The position numbers and the translations under genes are program-made. Shown one piece after another: positions 1 through 9,174 of a stretch of 64,000 nt of DNA. Numbering within the stretch: position 1 is the first letter of the stretch; each line of letters starts with the position of its first letter. The notes beneath the pieces are model-generated. The model saw only the letters and a list, made by a program, of their open reading frames with translations. It did not search any database and was not told the origin of the DNA. Source of the stretch: Bog-756 sp963831535 (GTDB lineage: Bacteria > Actinomycetota > Acidimicrobiia > Acidimicrobiales > RAAP-2); contig CAWHQP010000008.1 in assembly GCA_963831535.1 (NCBI GenBank), forward strand, positions 1-64,000, written 5' to 3'.

Positions 1-1026
1 TCTGACGGTTGCCGGCGCCGGACCGCTGGCCGCGGGGTCACGGTCATCGAAGGATTCGAGCCTCCGCTGGGCGGCACGATCTCGCTGAGTGGGAGCAATG
101 CCTGTAGCGCAAAGGGTGGCCTGGGAATTCTGACCATCAACCAGATGGTGGTCCATCCGCCCAAGACCATGACCGTACTGGCGCTCCAATTCTTCTGTGT
201 GGCACCCACAGTCGGAGTCGGCTCCCTCATCATGGGGACCGTCGGATTGAATGTTCCTCCGAGCACGCGCCCGCCGGGCTACAACCTGTACGGGCAGGAC
301 GGCTCCATCACCACGTTGTCGTCATCGGCCAACGAATCCTCGGTCAGTTCCAGTTCCGGCGAGGTCAGTGGGGCGGCACTACCGGTCGTGGGCATGGCCA
401 CCACGCCCCTGGATGGCGGCTACTGGCTGGTCACCCACGGCGGCCGGGTGTTCCCCTTCGGGGACGCTCCCTTCCTGGGCTGAGCCGGCGGTCTCCATCT
501 GAACCGGCCCATCGTGGGCATGGCCGGCGCACCCGACGGGAACGGCTATTGGGAGGTGGCAGCCGATGGCGGGGTGTTCTCCTTCGGCGCCGCCCACTTC
601 CACGGGTCGACCGGCAATCTCCATCTGAACCAGCCCATCGTGGGGATGGCGGCCACACCGGACGGCAAGGGGTACTGGCTGGTGGCCGCCGACGGCGGGG
701 TGTTCTCCTTCGGGGACGCCGGCTTCCACGGCTCGACCGGTGCCCTCCATCTCAACAAGCCCATAGTGGGCATGGCCGCCACCCCGGACGGCAACGGGTA
801 CTGGCTGGTGGCCTCGGACGGCGGGGTGTTCTCCTTCGGCGATGCCGGCTTCCACGGCTCGGCCGGTTCACACCCGCCGAACAGCCCGGTGGTCGGGATG
901 GCGGCATCCCCCGACGGTCGGGGGTACTGGATCGCCGATGCCGATGGTGACGTCGTCTCCTACGGCGATGCTCCGTCGGAGGGCGACGTCATTGGAATCA
1001 CCGATCTGGCCGGCATCACCCGCTGA
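1..1026 (+). pseudogene. Surface repeat protein, 5'-truncated and interrupted by an in-frame TGA
   Basis: The reading frame is open from the left edge, so the true start lies outside the window. After about 125 residues of low-complexity Ser/Thr-rich sequence come five repeats of 42 residues (126 bp; unit starts at 499, 625, 751 and 877), each with VGMAATPDG, GYWLVA and FSFGDA motifs. Such repeats probably form propeller-like blades and are typical of exported actinobacterial proteins. A TGA at 481-483 splits the first repeat, where sister repeats carry Ser/Trp-like codons; the frame continues unchanged to the TGA at 1024-1026. The same repeat occurs in the gene at 14632. It is a point-mutation pseudogene, or the downstream part is made separately from an internal start. 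The family assignment is strong; the function is unknown. Confidence 0.75.
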
Positions 1027-1086
1027 GCGACCCAGCGCCGTCATCGGCTTCGGTCCCCGGGGAGCGATCAGCCTCGCCAGTCGTCC

Positions 1087-1822
1087 CTACCCGAAGGCCG
1101 ACCCGAAAAACTGCTCAGTGGCCTTCCAGTGGCGCTCGGCGGCATCGGCGTCGTAGCTCGCGTTGTCGGGGACGGCGAAGCCGTGGTGGGCCTGATAGGT
1201 CTCGATGGTGTGGGTCACTCCGGCCTCGGTCAGGGAGGTTTCCAGCAGTTCCTTCTGCTCGTCGGGAACGACTGGTCCTCGATCGCCCCGGCCACATACA
1301 CGAAGCCTTGATGGCGCCGGCCTTGTGGTGGGGGCTGTCAGGGTCGTCAGCCTTGGCCAGGTTCCCTCCATGGAAGGAGGCGGCCCCGGCGATGCGGTCG
1401 CCCAGGTTCGCCGCGGTCACAACGAGAGCCGGCCGCCCATGCAGTAGCCGGTGGTACCGACGCCGCCCGGCTTCTTTTCGGCCAAGGAGTCGAGGTAGTC
1501 GACGAAGGCGCCGGCGTCGCGGACCACCAGGTCCGCGGTGTAGCCCGCATCATGCCCATGATCCTCTCCGCGGTCTCCTTGGTGGAGAACGCCGTACGCA
1601 TGTCGAGGGCTCGTAGGGGCCGTTGCGGTAGTAGAAGTCGGGCACCAGGACCACGTAGCCCAGACCCGAGAGCCGCTCGCCCATCTGGCGGATGGTGTCT
1701 CGCATCCCCCCGGCATCGGGGAACATGATCACCGCCGGCCAGGGCCCCTCTCCAGCGGGAATGCTGAGCGCGGCCGGGCAGATCCCGTCTGCGGCCTCGA
1801 TCTCCACTGAGCGTTGCGTCAC
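1087..1822 (-). pseudogene. Dienelactone hydrolase family protein, multiply frameshifted
   Basis: Pieces of one dienelactone-hydrolase-like alpha/beta hydrolase are found in order in different minus frames. The N-terminal part starts at GTG 1822, behind an AGGAAGGGAG ribosome site, with VIMFPDAGG and LVPDFYYRNG. A middle part carries the nucleophile motif GYCMGG around 1430, then comes a segment near FHGGNLAKADD, and the C-terminal part holds the HHGFAVP histidine and ends at 1087. Total length (about 245 codons) equals the usual family length, so the gene is complete but needs about four single-base shifts (near 1605, 1550, 1420 and 1310). An intact enzyme would hydrolyse carboxymethylenebutenolide-type esters in the cytoplasm. 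As it stands it is non-functional. Confidence 0.8.
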
Positions 1823-1954
1823 GGTGACTCCCTTCCTCGTACCTGTTTCCCGGACCCTACAGGCCGTGGCGCCGGGGACGGTGCCGGGGGGCATTCCTCC
1901 CGGTAACGCGGAGCCATCCATCCACACCATCGGACGGTCTCGGCCCCGATCCTG

Positions 1955-3383
1955 TCATTGCTCGGCGGAAGGGAGCGGTGGCAGCCCGGCGGGTCCCATG
2001 GAGGCGAAGACCCTGTTGGTACCGGGAAGTAGCAGCAGGCCGTCGCCGACCGACGGTGTCGGGAAGTGGTTCGCATACCCACCGAACGGGATGGAGACAA
2101 CCTGTCGCCATTGGCCGGGTTGAGGCCGTGCACGGCGTTGCCGCCGATCGTCCAGATCAGCCCGTCAGCGATGATCGGTCCGCCGCCACGCCGTCTTTGT
2201 CGGTCCAGAGCTGCTTCAGGTACGGGGGCTTCGCCAACACCTTGACGGCCGTCACTCCGTTCGGGCACGGCACGTAGACCACTGAGCCCTGACAGCACGG
2301 CCGCCGTCGGGGTCGCCGCGGCACACCGAAAGGTGTGCCACCTCGCCCTCCTCGCCACCGAGATGTCCCTGACGCAGCAGATAGGCGATGTCCGTCTTGC
2401 CGATCTGGAACACGAAACCGCCCACCAGCATGGGGTCTCCAGTTCCGAGGTCCAAGTCGTCATCGCTGAGCGTCTGCCAGTCCTTGGGATGAAGATCGAC
2501 TCGAGCTGCATGAGGGGGGACAGCTCAAGCACAGCGTCGCTGTCGTCGTACGACTGGCCGGCACCGAGATCGTAACCGTCCGCGCTCGCCACGTAGAGGT
2601 TCCCGTTCGGGTCGACGACCGGAGAGCTGCCGCCCATCCACACCGCCCCGCGATCTTGACCCCGACCCATCTGGAAGTAGTGAAGCTGGCCACCGGTCTC
2701 CGGGATCGAGACAACGAACCCGTGTGCGGGACCGTTGAGGCCGGGACAGTCGCCCGTGTTCTGGCCGTAGGCGATCACCACCTGACCCTGGTCGAGCGCC
2801 AACCCTGGCCGCTGCAGCTGCGCCAGCTGATCTTCCCCGGCGTTTGGCATCGCCAGCTCATCCAGCTCAATCTTGCCCGTGAACAGGTCGAGCCCGAAGA
2901 GGCGGTGCGAGGCCTCCACGCCACCCAAGGCAGCCGGGCCCTTGATCAACGTGTCAGCGTCGACGAAAATCTCGTGGCGTGACATGTCAATGACCGGAGT
3001 GCCGGTGATGCCGACCTTGGGCGAGATGTCGCCGCAAGGCAGGTCACCAGAAGGCACGGCGTTCGCCAGGTGGTGGGACCACAGGACGTGCCCGCTGCGA
3101 GCCGCCAACACATAGACGGTGTCGTTCTCGGTGGCGGCGACTACCCGCCCGTCGGCCACGAGGGGCTCCCCAAAGAGCTGCCCGTCGAGGACAGGTGAGG
3201 TCCAGGCGTGGCGCGACGGCAGGAGTTGGTGGCGGTGGGCTGCACTCCCGTCGCCTCGGCGTTCCCGTGGTAGGTGCTCCAGTTGGAGCCGAAGCCGGAG
3301 GAATCTCCTGATGCCACCGACGACCGAGCCGTGGCGGTACTGGTCAAACCGAGCACCGCGACCACCACGGCCACCAGGACCAT
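1955..3383 (-). pseudogene. Exported PQQ-binding-like beta-propeller protein, frameshifted
   Basis: The longest intact piece (about 3159 to 2480) reads as a PQQ-dehydrogenase-like propeller with the blade motifs GHVLWSHHL, YVLAARSG and DPNGNLYVASADG. The upstream frame begins with a hydrophobic leader ending TSTATA, so the protein was exported. Downstream pieces in other frames continue the fold (DLGTGDPMLVGG, GLIWTIGGNAVHGLNPANGD, DGLLLLPGTN) and end in a TGA at 1955-1957. At least four indels separate them. A slightly earlier start (GTG near 3450) is possible through one more shift. The pieces resemble the polyvinyl-alcohol-dehydrogenase/PQQ-repeat type, but the substrate cannot be told. 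Presumed inactive. Confidence 0.75.
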
Positions 3384-3721
3384 AAGCGTTGCCAGCAGCA
3401 GATTCTGACTACCACGCGAGACGGCGCGTCTCGGCGCGCGCCGCCCTCACCGGGGACCCCGGTCCAACGCCACGACGTTGGTGCCACGAAGATTGAAGTG
3501 CTGCATCGGGTACCTCCCGTTCTGAACGCCATCCAACGTGGTGGAGCAACCTTTGCCCAGGTGAGGACTAGTGTCAATCGGCCAGGTGCCCCTCAGCACC
3601 GGTGGCCTAAACCGGTCATCGCAACACGTGAATGGTGGAGGAAACGCCGGTTCCGAGGTCGCGAGTTGTCTCACGGTGAGCCACCGGTCCTGGCTCGAGA
3701 CGAGGGCCTTATCCTGTAGGC

Positions 3722-4235
3722 ATGGAAATTGCGATGCGTCCGGCGCGCATTGACGATGAGCAGGCCTTTCTTGGACTTTTTGATGAGGCCGTCCTCTGAT
3801 TAACGCAACGGGGTCTTGCGGGTCAGTGGGGTAGCCAGCCTTGGTCGGAGCAGCCGGAGAAGAGAAAACGGATCGCCAGCTTGGCGCGTAGCCGCGGAAC
3901 AACCGTCGCTCAGATCGGCAAGGACGTAGTAGGCGTGCTCGAGGTCAACGATCAATCACCCTGGTATGCCCCCGTCACGGATGAACCCAGCTTGTACGTG
4001 GATCTCCTCTTGACCTCGCGACGGTTCACCGGGCAAGGGATCGGAAGAAGCCTTTTGGAATACGCTCGCGGCAGACTGCCTTGCCAGGGGTCTGGGCCTG
4101 CTTTGGGTTGATTGCTGGGCTGGAGGCGATCGACGGTTGGTCCGGTACTACGAATCAGCCGGATTCACCGCTACCGAGACGTTCGACCGTGACGATTGGC
4201 CCGGACAGCTCCTCGTCCAGCGTCTTGTCGGCTGA
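3722..4235 (+). pseudogene. GNAT N-acetyltransferase with internal TGA and frameshift
   Basis: The ATG at 3722 opens a GNAT-like frame (RPARIDDEQAFLGLFDEAV). It meets a TGA at 3797-3799 exactly where relatives commonly have Trp before a RGLxGQWG segment, then continues in frame through VDLLLTSRRFTGQGIGRSLL, the acetyl-CoA binding motif. Near 4075 a single-base shift moves the frame; the C-terminal part (LLWVDCWAGGD, YYESAGFTATETF) runs to TGA 4233-4235. The order and total length (about 170 codons) fit one acetyltransferase. With two lesions it is almost certainly inactive. The substrate is unknown. Confidence 0.75.
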
Positions 4236-4327
4236 CATCCGGTGGCCGCGCCCCTGATCACCGGATGGATGTGGTGCGGTGACGGGGGATCCAACCTGGA
4301 ATGTCCAGTGATGATGCGTATGTCGTC

Positions 4328-4717
4328 CTACCCCGAACCGTACGGGCGGGTGATGATCTCCAAGAGGTGGCCGTCGGGGTCCTGGAAGTACACCCCGCGG
4401 CCACCGTCGTGGTGGTTGATCTCACCCCTGTTTGTGAGCCCAGGATCGGCCCAGTAATCCTGGTGGCGAGCCTCGATGCGGCCAAAGATCTCGTTGAACT
4501 CGTCCTCGGTGACCAGAAAGGCGTAGTGCTGAGGAAGGATCTCACCGTTGAGGTCGTCGAAGTCGTGGTAGTCGAGAGAAACGCCATTGTCCATCTCGAC
4601 AATCATGAACGGACCCCAGGGCATTGCCTCCCCCAGCCCAAGCATTTCGGTGACATATCGGGCGGAGATCTGCTTGTCGCGACACCAGACGATTGTGTGG
4701 TTCAACATCACGCTCAT
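4328..4717 (-). CDS. VOC-family (glyoxalase/bleomycin resistance-like) protein
   Basis: A 129-residue protein of the vicinal-oxygen-chelate fold. The N-terminal MLNHTIVWCRD strand supplies the first metal-ligand His, and the C-terminal GRGVYFQDPDGHLLEIIT is the typical closing module with its Glu ligand. The ATG at 4717 was chosen because a GGAGGAG ribosome site lies just upstream and the family usually begins at this strand; the frame extends further upstream without similarity. Members are small cytoplasmic dioxygenases, isomerases or resistance proteins; the substrate here is not predictable. It is divergent from the GNAT gene at 4957. Confidence 0.8.
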   Translation of the reverse strand: MSVMLNHTIVWCRDKQISARYVTEMLGLGEAMPWGPFMIVEMDNGVSLDYHDFDDLNGEILPQHYAFLVTEDEFNEIFGRIEARHQDYWADPGLTNRGEINHHDGGRGVYFQDPDGHLLEIITRPYGSG

Positions 4718-4956
4718 CCTTCGTCTCCTCCATCGCGTCGGGCCGTCCGGCGTTCCCGTCGGTGGCGACGCGCTCTGTTGGCCTGGATTGCCCAGGCTGC
4801 TCCCGCAACCATTGTTGTCGAAAACGATCGCCGCACGAATGTGGTGGCACACTGCCGGTGGATCCCCCGGCAATTCGACATCTGGTGCACCTCCCTCGGC
4901 GTCGAACTATCGTGGATGCCGGGCGGCTGGGGCGGTCCTGGAGCAGACTGTGCGTC

Positions 4957-5478
4957 GTGATTGATCGGGGTGAGTACACGGTGGTCGAAGCGGCCGACTC
5001 GGACATCGATGCGCTACTCCAGCTGCGCGACGATGCGGCCCGATGGCTCGTAGCCCGAGGGATCGACCAGTGGCGAGTGGGCGAGATTCCGTACTCCTGG
5101 GAGCGGGGTGATGAGTATTTTGTCTTCGTTCTTTGGCACGGCAAGGATCGGGTCGGAACAGTCACCATCTTGTGGGACGACCCCGTCATCTGGGGCGAGC
5201 AGTTCGTCCCCGCCGGCTACGTCCACAACCTCATCGTGGCGAGGGCCTTTGGTGGGCAAGGCCTGGGCCTCAAGCTGCTCCAGTGGGCTGAGCATTACGT
5301 GGCCAGTTCTGGCCGGGGCCTGGCCCGGCTCGATTGTGGCGCAGGGAGCCACAAGTTGCGCCACCTGTACGAATCAGTGGGGTATCGCTGGGTACGGGAC
5401 CAGCAATACCCGTGGCTGGGACCAGACCAGGCGCTGGCACTCTACGAGAAGGATCTGCCTGGCAATGGCCTTACTTGA
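4957..5478 (+). CDS. GNAT family N-acetyltransferase
   Basis: A 173-residue GNAT protein. The N-terminal half has AADSDIDALLQLRDDAARWL and ARGIDQW. Motif A is visible as VHNLIVARAFGGQGLGLKLL (acetyl-CoA pyrophosphate binding), followed by HLYESVGYRWV, the usual motif B. The GTG at 4957 is chosen because upstream residues have no similarity and a weak GGAGCAG lies before it; the exact start is uncertain. The predicted role is transfer of acetyl from acetyl-CoA to a small amine or protein N-terminus. It is intact, unlike the related pseudogene at 3722, and similar in N-terminal layout, so it may be an older paralogue. Confidence 0.8.
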   Translation: MIDRGEYTVVEAADSDIDALLQLRDDAARWLVARGIDQWRVGEIPYSWERGDEYFVFVLWHGKDRVGTVTILWDDPVIWGEQFVPAGYVHNLIVARAFGGQGLGLKLLQWAEHYVASSGRGLARLDCGAGSHKLRHLYESVGYRWVRDQQYPWLGPDQALALYEKDLPGNGLT

Positions 5479-5539
5479 TTCCGGCGGAAGCGTGGCTCCC
5501 GGCACAGGGACGGTGAACTGGCCTCCGAGGCATGAACGC

Positions 5540-5803
5540 TCAGACCTTCAGGAACACTTCTCGAACCGCCACATTGAGCGGGGTAACTCCTGGTATCGGC
5601 GGCAGTTGATACTTGGCCGCTTCTTCGGCGAGTTCCTTGGTCTCGAAGAGGAGCACTGAGGTTCCAACCCCGTCGATCGGTTCGAGCCAGTAGCCATTGA
5701 CGATGCCTGGTGCCCGGGACACCAGCGTCTCTCGTGCCTGAGGCAGGAGGACTCGAGCTTCCTCGGGATTCTCGACTCTGACGTTGGCGACGATTGCATA
5801 CAT
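5540..5803 (-). CDS. Antibiotic biosynthesis monooxygenase-like (ABM fold) protein
   Basis: An 87-residue single-domain protein with the dimeric alpha/beta-barrel pattern: MYAIVANVRVENPEEA, a helix with ARETLVSRAPGIVNGYWLEP, then SVLLFETKELAEEAA. The start at 5803 has GAGGAGAAACACC immediately upstream; an earlier in-frame ATG at 5818 lacks this spacing. ABM proteins are cofactor-free monooxygenases or heme-handling relatives, but many have no assigned activity. It lies 112 bp downstream of, and on the same strand as, the PPOX-fold gene, so it may belong to the same transcript. Confidence 0.7.
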   Translation of the reverse strand: MYAIVANVRVENPEEARVLLPQARETLVSRAPGIVNGYWLEPIDGVGTSVLLFETKELAEEAAKYQLPPIPGVTPLNVAVREVFLKV

Positions 5804-5915
5804 GGTGTTTCTCCTCATGAGCCGGATGTGGTGACTCTAGGAGATCGTCGGGTCGGGTGCTCCACGATCCGGTGGTCGGAGACACCGGTCCGCTCGAAGC
5901 GCCGGAGGACGGCCG

Positions 5916-6344
5916 TCAGCGGGCACTCCCGACCCAAGGGCCAACGCCCCCGATCCGGTCGATGGAATAGCGCACGACGTACCCGGTCTGAGATTCGTCC
6001 GGATACTGGGCATCGCGTCCGACGTAGGCCTTGGCCAGTTTTGTCAGCAGTGGCCCGGTCACGCCGAGGGGCCCGATGGTGGCGTGAGCGTAGATGACAA
6101 CGTACGGACTCATCCATTCACCAGATCGCGAGGGCGGGGCGAACAAAAACACGACGCGAGGGTCGCGTTGCATGTTGCGGAGCTTCGTGTTGTACCGCAT
6201 GTGGGTGCTGATGAGGTCGCCTCCGTCCAACCCGATCCAGATCGCGGTCACCTGAGGGCTACCGTCGGCGTTGACAGTTGAGACGTATGTCAGCGGGCCA
6301 GATTCGACCAGCTCTCTGAGCTCTTCGGGCAGTGCGGCGGTCAC
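5916..6344 (-). CDS. Pyridoxamine 5'-phosphate oxidase-like (PPOX/F420-type) protein
   Basis: A 142-residue split-barrel flavin/F420-binding protein: GPLTYVSTVNADGSPQVTAIW is the typical opening strand pair, followed by RYNTKLRNMQRDPRVVF and YAHATIGPLGV. Actinobacterial members often use F420 or FMN to reduce small molecules or handle heme. The GTG at 6344 is preferred because it overlaps the stop of the upstream SnoaL-like gene (GTGA), a common coupling; an ATG at 6422 would lie wholly inside that gene. The protein looks intact. Confidence 0.8.
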   Translation of the reverse strand: MTAALPEELRELVESGPLTYVSTVNADGSPQVTAIWIGLDGGDLISTHMRYNTKLRNMQRDPRVVFLFAPPSRSGEWMSPYVVIYAHATIGPLGVTGPLLTKLAKAYVGRDAQYPDESQTGYVVRYSIDRIGGVGPWVGSAR

Positions 6345-6809
6345 AGCTCGCTCGTTTCGGTGTCGAAGTGGGACTGTCCGGTGGACCACACGGGTCGGAG
6401 GTTCAGCGTGTTGAACCGCCACCCGTCAAGGGTGCGGACAGCATCCGCTTCGAACACGTTGGCGATGACGTACGGCTCGGGCGGAGCCGACTGCGGATGA
6501 AGGTGGATGGCCAGGAGCTAGCTCTGAGACGGGCTCTGTCACCGTCGAGCTCGATCTGAGCGTTGGTACCGATGTGGAAGGTGCGATCCCAACCGTCTCG
6601 GACGAAGCGGTTGCCAACGGCTAAGTCGTCAATGCCTTCGAGCGTGAAGCCACGGTGTTCGACGCGAACATCTTCGCTGAAGATCAGCGCGCCCACTCGG
6701 CGTCGAGGCTGCTGGCGTCGTCAATGGTGGCGAAGTAACGGTTCATGAGCGCCATGATGCGATCCCTGTCGAGGAGTCGCTGGAGTTCAAGTTCTGTGAT
6801 CTGGTCCAT
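6341..6809 (-). pseudogene. SnoaL-like (NTF2 fold) protein with two frameshifts
   Basis: The ATG at 6809 opens a frame with MDQITELELQRLLDRDRI and ALMNRYFATIDD, the normal start of SnoaL-like polyketide-cyclase/steroid-isomerase-fold proteins. A one-base shift near 6695 moves the reading to ALIFSEDVRVEHRGFTL. A second near 6500 moves it to LAIHLHPQSAPPEPYV and GWRFNTLNLRPVW, which ends at TGA 6341-6343. About 155 codons in total, the normal size. The stop overlaps the GTG of the next gene, so the operon structure has survived while the reading frame has decayed. Indel sequencing errors cannot be excluded. Confidence 0.7.
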
Positions 6810-6959
6810 CTGGCTGGTTCCTTGCTCGTCGGCCGGGGGACATCAGGATTGCATGTGAACGGAACAGCCCGAACGTACCGGGGCGTGGCACCTCCGGCCG
6901 GACGGCACCACCGGCCCCAAACGGTGGATCCTGCAACCCGAACGTGTGGCTGTTGGAGG

Positions 6960-6990
6960 TGACCGGGTCCCCGTGAACTGATCCACCCGC
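6960..6990 (+). repeat. Left terminal inverted repeat of the IS
   Basis: It begins TGACCGGGTCCCC and is partly complementary to 8177-8207. TG at the outer edge fits the TG...CA ends of IS3-family elements. Confidence 0.65.
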
Positions 6991-7039
6991 TGTGCGAGTC
7001 CAGACCCCCATTATTTTGGGGAAGGAGGACAGCGCAGCC

Positions 7040-8178
7040 ATGAAGAACCGGAAGCACACCCCCGAACAGATCATCCGCAAACTGGCCGAGGGCGAGAAGC
7101 TGCTCGGCGAGGGCCAGTCCATCGAGGAGGTCTCCCGACACCTGGAGATCACCGAGTCGACCTGGCACCGGTGGCGGAACCAGTACGGCGGGCATGAAGG
7201 CCGACGACGCCAAGAAGCTGAAGGAGCTGGAGAAGGAGAACCAGCGCCTGAAGCGCATCGTGGCCGACCAGGCCTTGGACATCGACATGCTGAAGGAGCT
7301 GAACCGGGGAAACTTCTGACCCCGGACTGCCGCCGGCGGGCCGTCATGGCCCTGCAGGCCCAGTTCGGGGTGACAGAACGGCGAGCCTGCCGGGTGGTCG
7401 GCCAGCCCCGCTCCACCCAGCGGCTCAAGCCCCCCGATCCCCACCGACGACGAGCTGGCGCTGCGGGCCTTCCTCCGGGACTTCTCCAAGCGACGTCCCC
7501 GCTGGGGCTGGCGACGGGCGGCCGTCGAGCCGCCAAGCAGGCCGGATGGCGGGCCAACCACAAGCGGATCCACCGCCTCTGGATCGCAGAAGGCCTGCGT
7601 GTGCCCTATCGGAAGCGGAAGAAGCCCCTCCGGGGCATCGGCGCAGCCGGTCGGGGCCATGTGCCCCATCCGGCCCAACGTGGTCTGGGCCATGGACTTC
7701 CAGTTCGACCAGACCCGAGACGGGAGAATGCTCAAGATCCTGAACGTCGTCGACGAGTTCACCCGGGAGGCCCTGGCCACCGAGGTGGCCCGCTCCATCG
7801 ACGCCGACGGTGTGGTGGCCACCCTCGAGCGCCTGGCCAAGGAGCGAGGAGCCCCGGTCTACGTGCGCTTCGACAACGGACCCGAGTTCATCGCCTATGC
7901 GGTGGCCGACTGGTGCCGGTTCAACGGCACCGACACCGTGTTCATCGATCCCGGGTCAGCCCTGGCAGAACGCCTGGATCGAGAGCTTCAACGGACGGAT
8001 GCGGGACGAGTACCTGAACGGCCAGGTCTTCGACAGCCTCCTCGAGGCTCAGGTGCTCATCGAGGACTGGCGAATCGACTACAACAACAACAGACCTCAC
8101 AGCGCTCACGGCTGGCTCACACCGGTCGAGTTCGTCGAGGCCTGGCTTCACCACCAACAACAACCACAGCTCGCATAG
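7040..8178 (+). pseudogene. IS3-family transposase orfA/orfB, about five frameshifts
   Basis: OrfA starts at ATG 7040 behind GAAGGAGG, with the helix-turn-helix segment TPEQIIRKLAEGEKLL and SRHLEITESTWHRW. A shift near 7195 leads into the coiled coil KKLKELEKENQRLKRIVADQ, ending at 7319. OrfB follows with LQAQFGVTERRACRVVGQ, typical of the IS407 group. Its pieces continue through WAMDFQFDQ (first Asp), RFDNGPEF (second Asp) and PWQNAWIESFNGRMRDEYL (catalytic Glu), and it stops at 8178. Apparent indels lie near 7195, 7440, 7515, 7650 and 7955. One shift between orfA and orfB is normal programmed frameshifting in this family; the others are lesions, so no active transposase is expected. Confidence 0.85.
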
Positions 8179-8207
8179 CGAGTGGACCAGCTATCGGGGT
8201 CCGGTCA
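8177..8207 (-). repeat. Right terminal inverted repeat of the IS
   Basis: The inverse complement begins TGACCGGACCCCG and matches the left end at 6960. Its outermost TGA also acts as the stop codon of the truncated minus-strand orfB of the neighbouring element. Confidence 0.65.
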
Positions 8208-8837
8208 CTCGGTGTATCGAATTGATAGATATTGAACTCCGCGGTCGCTGTGATGGATGAGGCCGCCGAGGCCGGAGTCCTTTCGTCCGTGGATGGCCAT
8301 CTCCAGGGCGTCGATGGCTAGATCGCTGCGCAGTGAGGTCGAGGTCTGCCATCCGACGACGTAGCGGCTGAACACGTCGACCACGAAGGCCACGTAGACC
8401 CAACCGGTGTGGGTCTTCACGTAGGTGAGGTCGGCCACCCACAGTCTGTTGGGCCCAACGGCGGTGAACTGGCGGTCGACCAGGTCGGCGGGTCGCTCCA
8501 AGGTGTCGTCCCCGATGGTGGTCCGCTTCCACTGTCGTCCCCTCCGTGCGCCCTGGAGTCCCAGGTCCCGCATGAGGCGTTCGACGGTGCAGCGGGCCAC
8601 CCGATGGCCCTCCCGGTTCAACTGGGTCCAGACCTTGTCGGCCCCGTAGACGTCAAAGTTCTCCGACCGGACCCGCCTGATCTCGACCTTCAGCTGCTCG
8701 TCCCGGACCCGCCGGGCACAGACCGGGCGCTTCTTGGCGGCGTAGTAGGTGGCGGGAGCGAACTGCAGCGTGGCGCAGATCGGCTCGACTCCCCATCGAC
8801 CCTTTCGGGCATCGATGTAGCGGACTACTTCTTCGTT
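8205..8837 (-). pseudogene. IS3-family transposase orfB, truncated before the catalytic Glu
   Basis: The integrase-like part shows the usual order: YIDARKGRWGVEPICATL, ENFDVYGADKVWTQL, a conserved RLMRDLGLQGARRG, then the core with RLWVADLTYVKT (first catalytic Asp) and GLIHHSDRGVQYLSIRYT (second Asp). About 60 residues, including the essential Glu of the DDE triad, are absent because the frame runs into the terminal repeat of the adjacent IS, whose TGA serves as stop. The start of about 8837 assumes the usual -1 frameshift from orfA; the open frame extends upstream to 9059 inside orfA. Confidence 0.85.
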
Positions 8838-9174
8838 CGACCGTCGAGCTCGGTCGCGAAGAAAATCGAGGCGTCCTTCAATATTTCGTTGGCTCGTTTG
8901 AGCTCTTTGACCTCCCGCTCGAGTTCCTTGATCTTCTTCTGATCCTCGGTGGTGGTTCCCGGTCGCTTGCCGTCGTCGATCTCGGTCCGACGGACCCAGA
9001 TCCGCAACGTCTCGGGCGTCATACCCAGCTTGGCCGAAATGGCGGTCATGGCCGCCCATTCCGAGGGGTACTCACCTCGGTGCTCGACGAGCATCCGGAC
9101 GGCCCGCTCACGGACCTCCGGGGAGTATCGGGTGTTCCTTGGCATTACTCCATCCTCTCAAGGGAAGGAGCCTC
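8208..9174 (-). mobile_element. Second IS3-family insertion sequence, 3' end missing
   Basis: It contains a complete orfA (9145 down to 8825) and an orfB that runs from about 8837 into the right terminal repeat of the neighbouring IS, where it ends. The upstream end lies just beyond orfA, near the TGGAGGCTCC sequence around 9174, but without the partner end this limit is approximate. The missing 3' third is not found on the far side of the inserted element (left of 6960), so it has been lost. Confidence 0.7.
8825..9145 (-). CDS. IS3-family transposase orfA
   Basis: A 106-residue intact orfA: RYSPEVRERAVRMLVEHR and a helix-turn-helix with AKLGMTPETLRIWVRR bind the element ends. A leucine-zipper-like KELEREVKELKRANEILK mediates multimerisation, and ASIFFATELDGR is the usual tail where -1 frameshifting into orfB occurs. 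The ATG at 9145 has GGATGGAG upstream. Alone it can only bind DNA or inhibit transposition, because its orfB partner is truncated. Confidence 0.85.
   Translation of the reverse strand: MPRNTRYSPEVRERAVRMLVEHRGEYPSEWAAMTAISAKLGMTPETLRIWVRRTEIDDGKRPGTTTEDQKKIKELEREVKELKRANEILKDASIFFATELDGRTKK

Larger units (their letters stand above)
6960..8207 (+). mobile_element. IS3-family insertion sequence (IS407-like group), decayed
   Basis: The limits come from imperfect terminal inverted repeats: the left end beginning TGACCGGGTCCCC and the inverse of the right end TGACCGGACCCCG, with about 24 of 31 positions matching. The resulting 1248 bp is normal for this group. It carries a transposase region at 7040-8178 with multiple frameshifts. 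No convincing target duplication flanks it (GAGG on the left, CTCG on the right), so a deletion or rearrangement has probably removed one original flank. Confidence 0.7.

Noticed and set aside
1..4235. TGA read as a sense codon (recoded TGA) in the two interrupted genes
   Set aside because: Many intact genes in the window end in TGA and use TGG for Trp, and the neighbouring genes carry plain indels as well, so ordinary nonsense mutations are sufficient.
6743..7840. Minus-strand 365-residue ORF across the IS
   Set aside because: It runs antisense to the transposase and has no domain; only its last residues match the SnoaL-like gene start in another frame.
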